From the NCBI GenBank assembly GCA_964431735.1, contig CAYSLJ010000265.1:1-5986 (forward strand): a stretch of DNA of 5,986 nt. Direction: 5' to 3'. Below are positions 1 through 5,058 of this stretch, piece by piece; position 1 is the stretch's first letter, and each line of letters opens with the position of its first letter. Below the pieces are notes generated by a model. It was not told where the DNA came from, searched no databases, and worked only from the letters and a program-made list of their open reading frames with translations. This stretch comes from CALARM01 sp964431735 (GTDB lineage: Bacteria; Vulcanimicrobiota; SpSt-956; JAKJGF01). A program made the translations under genes and the position numbers.

Positions 1-132
1 CCACCGGAAGGGTGTAGAATAAATATTACTTTTCGGATAGGTTCTTAGTACCGCACCAGGTAAATTGGTATCCAAAAAATATGGAACATGCTCCTGTCCC
101 TGGCCGGGCTCTGGAGGAAAAGATATGCCGTA
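1..132 (-). pseudogene. Coding-like fragment, unknown protein, open at left edge
   Basis: An open frame of 44 codons runs leftward from just after a stop at 133-135 and leaves the window at base 1. I see no ATG or GTG start, and no ribosome binding site. The translation looks protein-like: it begins YGISFPPEPGQGQ, continues through DTNLPGAVLRTYP and ends at the edge with STPFRW. The same motif order (ISFP, E, GQGQ, T-x-L-x-GAVL) reappears on the other strand at 208-282. In the GAVL block five of nine differences fall at third codon positions, which suggests past coding constraint. I do not recognise the family. It may be a decayed or frameshifted gene piece, or the start of an open frame whose main body lies left of the window. 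It could also be a translated non-coding repeat. Confidence 0.3.
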
Positions 133-241
133 TTAAAAGAGAGTTGTAAATGATATAGACGCAAAATATTAACAGTCTGCAAAACCATTTTACCACGTAA
201 CAGGATCATATCTTTTCCAGAAGAGTCCGGTCAGGGACAGG
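93..241. repeat. Long imperfect inverted repeat, 35-bp arms
   Basis: Bases 93-127 and the reverse complement of 207-241 match at 30 of 35 positions, without gaps. Two of the five differences would still pair as G-U in RNA. The arms begin CCTGTCCCTG and end AAAAGATATG, and they enclose a 79-base spacer (128-206) with no recognised content. Similarity continues more weakly outside the arms: 40-72 read on the minus strand resembles 253-285 read on the plus strand at about 24 of 33 bases. The arms are the conserved cores of the two opposite-strand coding-like fragments. This could be an inverted duplication of a gene piece, a decayed mobile element, or a transcript hairpin. No transposase is visible. 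Confidence 0.7.
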
Positions 242-330
242 TTTTAGAAATGAATACTGACTTATCTGGAGCGGTACTTAGTATCACAACAGGTAAATTA
301 GTAAACGTTTATAAGTTATTAAGTGAGTAG
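154..330 (+). pseudogene. Coding-like fragment similar to the 1-132 fragment
   Basis: This open frame runs between stops at 151-153 and 328-330. The stretch from codon 208 reads ISFPEESGQGQ, then NTDLSGAVLS, then TTGKLVNVYKLLSE and a stop. It parallels the minus-strand fragment at 1-132 (ISFP/GQGQ/TxLxGAVL), with a linker three residues shorter. The only internal ATG is at 250, after the conserved motif, and it has no Shine-Dalgarno site, so this is not a good intact gene. The terminal stop lies inside the AGTGAGT heptamer repeat, so the end of the frame may have been set by repeat insertion. The family is not recognised. It is most likely a C-terminal remnant of a paralogue of the neighbouring fragment, at low certainty. 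Confidence 0.27.
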
Positions 331-374
331 TGAACAGTGAGTAGGTATTATTAACTCACTACTCACTATTCGCT
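322..374. repeat. Heptanucleotide inverted repeat (AGTGAGT type)
   Basis: Three tandem 7-base units, AGTGAGT, AGTGAAC and AGTGAGT (322-342), face three complementary units at 354-374. Read on the minus strand those units are AGCGAAT, AGTGAGT and AGTGAGT. The arms can form a 21-base stem with two mismatches and two G-U pairs around an 11-base loop. The unit size and the shared GTGA core resemble the repeats at 851-873 and 1322-1392. The element overlaps the stop codon of the 154-330 frame. There is no coding content and no U-tract that would make it a normal terminator. Confidence 0.8.
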
Positions 375-377
375 ATT

Positions 378-611
378 TATAGTTTTTCAGACAATCTTTT
401 ACTTTTTGCTGTAATTAAATTATTATTGTAAATAACTGAGATATGATTAATATTTCCTATAGTTGACTTTTTCTAACTTTTCATATCCAATGCTTATTTA
501 TAATTACTACTGTGATATTATCGACACTTAAAAAAATATATTTAGAAAATTTTTTGAATAGAAAAATTCATATATGGTTAATAGAATATTGCCCGTAAAG
601 CAGAAGTCCTC
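378..611. other. AT-rich intergenic stretch, nothing recognised
   Basis: This stretch is very AT-rich with many stops in all frames. A TATAAT (499-504) and a TTGACT (463-468) are present but 30 bases apart, so they do not form one promoter. A short hairpin TGAAT/ATTCA lies near 555-570. On the minus strand a start-less run of 31 codons, ending in the peptide SKRLSEKL, was seen and judged uninformative. I see no RNA gene or protein gene here. Confidence 0.5.
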
Positions 612-767
612 TTATATAGTAAAAATTATTTGCCATTGACATACAGGACGGTTTTCTTCCGTAACACCGAAGGGATGGTCATGAAAGGGTGAATGAAATA
701 TAAAGAACAGAGTTAAAATGGCTAGAATTAAAGCAAGTAATCTTTTTTCTGGAAATAATTTTATCAT
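612..767 (-). CDS. Small membrane-anchored His/Cys protein (51 aa), hypothetical
   Basis: This ORF of 51 codons starts at ATG 767-765 and stops with TAA at 614-612. The N-terminus carries charged residues (MIKLFPEKR) followed by a strongly hydrophobic segment, about residues 10-24 (LLALILAILTLFFIF), which looks like a signal anchor or uncleaved signal peptide. The tail is rich in potential metal ligands: His25, His29 and His31 in the stretch HSPFHDHPFG, then Cys43 in RPVCQWQ. The layout of one membrane segment plus a short outside His/Cys tail resembles short metal-linked membrane proteins of several phyla, but I cannot name a family. An AAGGA lies 12 bases before the ATG, a rather long spacing. 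The protein may be C-terminally truncated, because another frame continues hydrophobic (RGLLLYGQY) past the stop. No confident promoter was found. It is separated from and divergent to the riboswitch transcript. Confidence 0.5.
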   Translation of the reverse strand: MIKLFPEKRLLALILAILTLFFIFHSPFHDHPFGVTEENRPVCQWQIIFTI

Positions 768-960
768 CTGCCCGGAAAATCCTTACTATAGAAAAATATT
801 GGTAATAACTTAGGAATAACAATTGAATAACTGTCTCAAATATATTAAATCGTGACGCGTAACGCGTGACGCGAGGAAAGAGACAATTAATAAAATTCTA
901 TTCCTTACTTATTATATCATATTTTATTATAAATTACAGTGTTTTTATAAAATAAAACGA
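768..960. other. Intergenic region between small gene and riboswitch promoter
   Basis: This is the divergent region that should carry the promoter of the minus-strand small gene. It contains the heptamer repeat at 851-873 and an AT-only imperfect inverted repeat (TTTTATTATAAA at 922-933 against TTTATAAAATAAAA at 944-957) just upstream of the riboswitch promoter. That palindrome could be an operator or merely AT-rich sequence. No gene is seen. Confidence 0.4.
851..873. repeat. Heptanucleotide repeat (GTGACGC type)
   Basis: Three tandem units, GTGACGC, GTAACGC and GTGACGC, occupy 852-872. The GC-rich block stands out sharply from the AT-rich surroundings. It is the same family as the units at 1322-1392, but only one arm is present here and no inverted partner lies nearby. 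No function can be assigned. Confidence 0.8.
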
Positions 961-989
961 TTGAACAAACTATAAATTTCTGTTATAAT
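961..989 (+). promoter_or_regulatory. Sigma70-type promoter of the riboswitch transcript
   Basis: A TTGAAC box (961-966) and a perfect TATAAT box (984-989) are separated by the ideal 17 bases. Transcription would start near 996, about 25 bases before the first helix of the cobalamin aptamer, which is the expected geometry for a riboswitch leader. Confidence 0.75.
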
Positions 990-1014
990 GGCCTCTGCAT
1001 TTTATAAAATTATA

Positions 1015-1170
1015 TGACACAATCAGGTGCCTTTACGGGCTTAATAAAGGAAGTACGGTGTAAATCCGTCGTAGCCCCCGCTACTGTGATGCAGACGAAA
1101 CCTCATATGTCACCGGACAGGGAAGACGAGGAAGTAGGATGAAGCTAAACCAGGAGACTTGCCTGATAAA
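1015..1170 (+). promoter_or_regulatory. Cobalamin (B12) riboswitch aptamer
   Basis: The conserved blocks of the B12 aptamer appear in order. AGGTGCC is at 1025-1031, and the GGAAGTACGGTGTAAATCCG segment (1049-1068) matches the GGGAA..CGGTG.AA.TCCG core. The GCCCCCGCTACTGTGATG segment (1074-1091) follows, then GTCACCGGACAGGGAAGACG (1109-1128), and finally AAACCAGGAGACTTGCCT (1147-1164), the B12-box-like end. The closing helix P1 is visible: ATCAGG (1022-1027) pairs with CCTGAT (1162-1167). The GTAGC/GCTAC stem (1071-1075/1080-1084) and the ACGG/CCGT stem are also present. Members of this class bind adenosylcobalamin or another cobalamin and usually repress downstream expression. The next long gene on this strand is nrdJ. 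Exact outer edges are approximate. Confidence 0.95.
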
Positions 1171-1180
1171 CAGTGTTTTC

Positions 1181-1186
1181 GGAGGG
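1181..1186 (+). promoter_or_regulatory. Shine-Dalgarno site of the leader ORF
   Basis: GGAGGG lies 5 bases before ATG 1192, immediately after the aptamer. Bases 1178-1185 (TTCGGAGG) can pair with 1243-1251 (CCTCCTGAA) over eight base pairs with one bulged T. The site could therefore be hidden in one fold of the RNA, which makes it a candidate part of the expression platform. Confidence 0.55.
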
Positions 1187-1191
1187 AAGAT

Positions 1192-1278
1192 ATGTCATTT
1201 TTATTTTCCGCAAATTATTGCAATAGTGCCTGCGTATTTATACCTCCTGAACAAAGAAAAAATTTTCATTTCGGTTAA
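1192..1278 (+). CDS. 28-codon leader ORF after the riboswitch
   Basis: This short frame follows the aptamer directly, and its Shine-Dalgarno site is as strong as that of nrdJ. The 28-residue product starts MSFLFSANYC and ends RKNFHFG. It has two cysteines (10 and 14), no obvious domain, and does not match the short cobalt-transport protein CbtB. The TAA stop (1276-1278) lies inside the 3' arm of a possible terminator hairpin, so ribosomes finishing this ORF would disturb that hairpin. It may be a regulatory leader peptide, the residue of a former riboswitch-controlled gene, or a chance frame. The function is unknown. The ribosome binding site is the main reason for listing it. Confidence 0.35.
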   Translation: MSFLFSANYCNSACVFIPPEQRKNFHFG

Positions 1279-1299
1279 GGTTATTTTCTGTTTTTTTAT
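1246..1299 (+). terminator. Possible intrinsic terminator or attenuator before nrdJ
   Basis: CCTGAAC (1246-1252) pairs with GTTAAGG (1274-1280) with one mismatch. The inner AAA-G-AAA run pairs with TTTTC-ATTT, with small bulges. A U-rich tail follows directly (1281-1299, including seven consecutive Ts). The stem is poor in GC, so termination strength is doubtful. The 5' arm overlaps the segment (1243-1251) that can instead pair with the leader Shine-Dalgarno site, a mutually exclusive arrangement typical of attenuators. Confidence 0.35.
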
Positions 1300-1321
1300 A
1301 TAGTTAGTTTCGTCATAATTT

Positions 1322-1392
1322 CGTAATGCGTAATGCGTAATGCGTGATGCGCAGGGATTAAACCCGTCACGCGTCATGCGTTACGCGTCACG
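1322..1392. repeat. Heptanucleotide inverted repeat (GTAATGC/GTGACGC type)
   Basis: The left arm has four tandem units (GTAATGC three times, then GTGATGC, 1323-1350). The right arm (1364-1391) has four complementary units, which on the minus strand read GTGACGC-like, GTAACGC-like and ATGACGC-like. The arms form an imperfect stem with many G-U pairs, closed near the loop by GGG (1354-1356) and CCC (1363-1365). The repeat sits between the riboswitch leader and the nrdJ start. It could act as an mRNA hairpin, or it could be a selfish repeat that inserted there. Confidence 0.85.
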
Positions 1393-1393
1393 A

Positions 1394-1421
1394 TTACTTA
1401 AATTATGAAATACACTATAAT
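1394..1421 (+). promoter_or_regulatory. Possible second promoter directly upstream of nrdJ
   Basis: A perfect TATAAT box (1416-1421) is preceded at 16 bases by TTACTT (1394-1399), a poor -35 box. A start near 1428 would give nrdJ a short leader of about 40 bases without the riboswitch. AT-rich DNA produces such boxes by chance, so this is only a candidate. Confidence 0.35.
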
Positions 1422-1457
1422 CCCGGCGTTATGCATTATTATTTATTTAAAAAATTC

Positions 1458-1462
1458 GGAGG
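1458..1462 (+). promoter_or_regulatory. Ribosome binding site deciding the nrdJ start
   Basis: GGAGG lies 7 bases before ATG 1470, an ideal spacing. The in-frame ATG at 1431 has no such site and would add 13 residues (beginning MHYYLFKKF) that do not look like the family. The start is therefore placed at 1470. Confidence 0.85.
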
Positions 1463-1469
1463 TATTTTT

Positions 1470-4400
1470 ATGAAAATAAAGAGATTTTTTACTGAAAAAA
1501 ATAGAGATCTCCTTGAAAAAATAGATTTTGAAGTCCGTTCTTCTGTGTTGAAAGAGCCTGACGGCACTGTTATTTTTAATATGGATAATATCTTTGTCCC
1601 GGCCCGGTGGTCACAGCTTGCAACTGATATTATAGCCCAGAAATATTTTCGCAGGGCAGGTATTCCGTTGAAACTGAAAAAAGTTGAAGAAAAAGGAATT
1701 CCGCTATGGCTTCAGCCTTCAGTTCCTTCTGAAGATAATGACGGGTTTACCGGCGAATATGATGCACGACAGGTTTTCCACAGAATGGCAGGCACATGGG
1801 CTTACCGGGGATGGAAACATAAATATTTTGATAGTGAAGAAGACGTAAAAACTTTTTATGATGAAATTATCTATATGCTTGCCACTCAGACAGGTGCTCC
1901 CAATTCTCCTCAGTGGTTTAATACCGGTCTTAACTGGGCTTACGGTATAAACGGTCCTCCTCAGGGACATTATTATGCCGATCCTGACACAGGTGAAATA
2001 AAACCCTCGGAAGATGCCTACAGCCACCCTCAACCCCATGCATGTTTTATACAGTCGGTAACGGATGAACTTGTGGCAGAAGGCGGTATAATGGATCTCC
2101 TTGTAAGAGAGGCAAGGATTTTTAAATACGGCTCAGGCTCGGGGACGAATTTTTCCAATATAAGGGCAAAAGGAGAAAGATTGAGCGGTGGAGGTTATTC
2201 TTCAGGACTTATGAGTTTCCTGCGTATAGGAGACAGGGCTGCAGGTGCCATTAAAAGCGGAGGGAGCACCAGAAGAGCGGCAAAAATGCTTATCCTTGAT
2301 GCAGATCATCCTGAAATAGAAGATTTTATTAACTGGAAGGTTATAGAAGAACAGAAGGTAGCCTCTCTCGTAACAGGTTCTGTTATAATAAAAAAAGCTC
2401 TTGAAGAGATACTTGCTTCCTGTTATACCCCACTGTTCGGTGAACAATCTGCATCTAAAGATCCTTTTGACTGGAGAGAAAATATATCTCTCAGGGAAGC
2501 TATAAAAAAAGCCAGAGAGTTATCTGTGCCTGATAACTATATTTTAAAGACTGTATCACTTGCAAAAAAAGGCCATAAGATTATAGATTTCCCTGTATAT
2601 AATACAGACTGGGATTCCGAAGCCTATTATACTGTTTCAGGCCAGAATTCAAATAATTCCGTAAGGGTTACAGGAGATTTTATGGAAAGGGTTTTAAGAG
2701 ATGAAGACTGGTACCTTGTAGAGAGGACAGAAAAAGAGAAAGCTTTAAAAGAGGGAAGAAAGCCGGAACCGGTGAAAGTTTTAAAGGCCGCTGAACTGTG
2801 GGATAATATTTCCTGTGCCGCATGGGCCTGTGCCGACCCGGGACTTCAATTTCACAGTACAATAAATGAATGGCATACATGTCCCGGAGACGGTGAGATA
2901 AGAGCTTCAAACCCCTGTTCCGAATATATGTTTTTTGATGATACAGCCTGTAATCTCGCATCTCTTAATTTAATCAGGTTTTATGATTTTTTTAACGAAA
3001 AGTTTGATGTTGAAGCCTACAGACATGCCATAAGATTATGGACTGTTGTACTGGATATAAGTGTCCTTATGGCACAATACCCGTCTGAGAAGATTGCAAA
3101 ACTCTCCTTTGATTTCAGAAGTCTGGGCCTTGGATTTGCCAATCTCGGTTCTCTTGTTATGGTTATGGGGCATCCCTATGATTCTCCTGAAGCACGGGCA
3201 GTAGCTGCCGCTCTTACCGCTATTTTGCATATGTCTGCCTTCTCCGCATCTTCCGAGATGGCAAAAGAATTGATGCCTTTCAGTGGATATGAAAGGAACA
3301 GAGAAGCTATGCTCAGGGTGATAAGAAATCACAGAAGAGCTATTTATAACGCACCTCATGGTGAATATGAAGGACTTACAATGAAGCCTGCAGGCATAGA
3401 TGAAAAATACTGTCCTTCCGAACTGCTTATGGCCGCCAGAGAGGATGGTGACAGAGCCCTTGCTATGGGAAAAGAATACGGATATCGTAATGCCCAGGTA
3501 ACTGTTCTTGCTCCTACAGGTACAATAGGTCTTGTAATGGATTGCGATACTACCGGTATAGAACCCGATTTTGCTCTCGTAAAATTTAAAAAACTTGCAG
3601 GAGGCGGCTATTTTAAAATTATCAACCAGTCTGTACCTCCTGCATTAAAAAAATTCGGATACAGTGAAGAAGAGATTTCAGATATTGTAAGATATGTAAA
3701 GGGAACCGGTAATCTTTACGATTGTCCATGGATAAATGCTGATAAACTCATTAAAGCGGGATTTCCGGAAGAAATTATTGAAGAGATTAATAAAAATCTC
3801 CCTTATGCTTTTGAATTTTCTTTTCTCTTTAATCCTTTTGCTGTTGGAATAGATTTCTGTAAAAGCCTCGGAGTTTCGGAAGAGATGATAAATTCGCCTG
3901 GATTTTCTCTCCTTTCTTTCCTCGGTTTTTCCGATGAAGAAATAAGATTATCAGGCGAGTATATATGTGGCACCATGATGATAGAAGGGGCACCTCATCT
4001 TTCGGAAGAACATTATGCAGTCTTTGACACAGCCAGTAAATGCGGAAAAAATGGCAGAAGGTTTATTCCCGTAGATGGTCATATACTTATGATGGCTTCA
4101 GTCCAGCCTTTTATATCGGGAGCCATATCAAAAACCATTAACATGCCTTATGAAGCTACTGTAGACGATATAAAAAATGCTTATATGAAATCATGGCAAC
4201 TTGCTCTCAAAGCAGTAGCACTATACAGGGACGGTTCAAAATTAAGCCAGCCTTTAAGCAGTGTTCCCGGTGCGGAATTTTTCGGCACCTCTCTTTCTGA
4301 CAGTCCGGTGAAAGATAAGAATATTGAGCTTATAACAAAATATATTGCAGAGAGAAAAAGACTGCCTGACAGAAGAGGGGGATATACGCAGAAGGCCAAA

Positions 4401-4928
4401 GTGGCAGGACATACTGTTTACCTGAGGACAGGAGAATATAAAAACGGACAGGTGGGAGAGATTTTTATAGATATGCACAGAGAAGGAGCTGCATTCAGAA
4501 GTCTTATGAATTGTTTCGCCATAGCTATTTCCCTGGGCCTTCAGCATGGAGTGCCTCTTGAAGAATTTGTAGACGCTTTTGTTTTTACACGATTCGAACC
4601 GAATGGTATTGTTTCAGGTAATAATTATATAAAGATGACTACCTCCGTTATTGATTATATTTTCAGAGAACTTGCCATAACATATCTTGAAAGATATGAT
4701 CTTGCCCATATTGACGATACAAACCATCTCAGAGGAACTGAACTTTCAAAGCCTGAAATTCTTTTTGATAAACGGGAAAGAAAGATAAATGAAATAGATC
4801 AGGTCAAAATGGCAAGGTTTCAGGGATATACAGGAGATGTGTGCGATTCCTGCGGAAGTCTTACAATGGTTCGTAATGGCACCTGTTTGAAGTGCTTAAC
4901 CTGTGGTAATACGAGCGGCTGCAGTTGA
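1470..4928 (+). CDS. nrdJ: Adenosylcobalamin-dependent ribonucleotide reductase, class II
   Basis: This protein reduces ribonucleotides to deoxyribonucleotides in the cytoplasm, using a thiyl radical made from adenosylcobalamin, so it needs no oxygen and no small subunit. It has 1152 residues, typical of the long NrdJ type. No ATP-cone is seen at the N-terminus, which opens with the family pattern VPARWSQ..DIIAQKYFRRAG. The first redox cysteine is Cys192 in HACFIQ. The catalytic motif NPCSE gives Asn481, Cys483 (the radical cysteine by family analogy) and Glu485. The second redox cysteine is Cys494 in TACNLASLNL. A PTGTIG loop is at 682-687 and ALYRDGSKLSQPL precedes the tail. A TSCPD-type domain covers about 965-1080 (DRRGG to FTRFEPNG). 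The C-terminal cysteine-rich ribbon holds Cys1125, 1128, 1139, 1142, 1145 and 1151, the expected site for re-reduction of the active-site disulfide or for zinc binding. All key residues are intact. The gene lies downstream of the B12 riboswitch leader and ends before a hairpin. Confidence 0.97.
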   Translation: MKIKRFFTEKNRDLLEKIDFEVRSSVLKEPDGTVIFNMDNIFVPARWSQLATDIIAQKYFRRAGIPLKLKKVEEKGIPLWLQPSVPSEDNDGFTGEYDARQVFHRMAGTWAYRGWKHKYFDSEEDVKTFYDEIIYMLATQTGAPNSPQWFNTGLNWAYGINGPPQGHYYADPDTGEIKPSEDAYSHPQPHACFIQSVTDELVAEGGIMDLLVREARIFKYGSGSGTNFSNIRAKGERLSGGGYSSGLMSFLRIGDRAAGAIKSGGSTRRAAKMLILDADHPEIEDFINWKVIEEQKVASLVTGSVIIKKALEEILASCYTPLFGEQSASKDPFDWRENISLREAIKKARELSVPDNYILKTVSLAKKGHKIIDFPVYNTDWDSEAYYTVSGQNSNNSVRVTGDFMERVLRDEDWYLVERTEKEKALKEGRKPEPVKVLKAAELWDNISCAAWACADPGLQFHSTINEWHTCPGDGEIRASNPCSEYMFFDDTACNLASLNLIRFYDFFNEKFDVEAYRHAIRLWTVVLDISVLMAQYPSEKIAKLSFDFRSLGLGFANLGSLVMVMGHPYDSPEARAVAAALTAILHMSAFSASSEMAKELMPFSGYERNREAMLRVIRNHRRAIYNAPHGEYEGLTMKPAGIDEKYCPSELLMAAREDGDRALAMGKEYGYRNAQVTVLAPTGTIGLVMDCDTTGIEPDFALVKFKKLAGGGYFKIINQSVPPALKKFGYSEEEISDIVRYVKGTGNLYDCPWINADKLIKAGFPEEIIEEINKNLPYAFEFSFLFNPFAVGIDFCKSLGVSEEMINSPGFSLLSFLGFSDEEIRLSGEYICGTMMIEGAPHLSEEHYAVFDTASKCGKNGRRFIPVDGHILMMASVQPFISGAISKTINMPYEATVDDIKNAYMKSWQLALKAVALYRDGSKLSQPLSSVPGAEFFGTSLSDSPVKDKNIELITKYIAERKRLPDRRGGYTQKAKVAGHTVYLRTGEYKNGQVGEIFIDMHREGAAFRSLMNCFAIAISLGLQHGVPLEEFVDAFVFTRFEPNGIVSGNNYIKMTTSVIDYIFRELAITYLERYDLAHIDDTNHLRGTELSKPEILFDKRERKINEIDQVKMARFQGYTGDVCDSCGSLTMVRNGTCLKCLTCGNTSGCS

Positions 4929-4940
4929 TTAAACCAATCT

Positions 4941-4979
4941 ATGTTCCTGTGACGCATCATGTGCCACAGGAACATTTAA
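4941..4979. terminator. Shared terminator hairpin between nrdJ and cobT
   Basis: A perfect 11-base stem, ATGTTCCTGTG (4941-4951) with CACAGGAACAT (4965-4975), encloses a 13-base loop that can close further by GCA/TGC. It starts 13 bases after the nrdJ stop. TTTAAT follows on the plus strand, a weak U-tract. The minus-strand side has no U-tract, so it may stop cobT transcripts less well. A smaller hairpin (GTCTG at 4989-4993 with CAGAC at 5002-5006) lies on the cobT side. Confidence 0.7.
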
Positions 4980-5058
4980 TATTTATCTGTCTGCTATAAA
5001 ACAGACCCTGTATTATCACATTAGATTTTTAACTGAGAGACGACGTAGACGTTATGTG

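Noticed and set aside
45..188. Minus-strand ORF of 47 codons starting MVLQTVNILR
   Set aside because: No ribosome binding site; the competing frame at 1-132 carries the motif series conserved in the opposite-strand copy.
636..664. TTGACA at 636-641 as a plus-strand promoter
   Set aside because: No acceptable -10 box at 16-18 bases, and the site lies within the minus-strand small gene.
718..813. Plus-strand ORF of 31 codons starting MARIKASN
   Set aside because: No Shine-Dalgarno site, and it overlaps the more convincing minus-strand small membrane protein.
1..1000. tRNA or rRNA genes
   Set aside because: No cloverleaf arms, TTCRA-type loops or conserved rRNA segments were seen in the gene-poor left part.
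322..1392. Heptamer repeats as a CRISPR array
   Set aside because: Units are only 7 bases, directly abutting, without unique spacers and without cas genes.
1431..1469. Upstream ATG extending nrdJ by 13 residues
   Set aside because: No ribosome binding site, and it sits immediately after a candidate transcription start; the ATG at 1470 has GGAGG at ideal spacing and a family-like N-terminus.
1719..4547. Several minus-strand ORFs of 72-107 codons inside nrdJ
   Set aside because: They lie antisense to a conserved enzyme frame, have no start signals, and their translations match no pattern I know.
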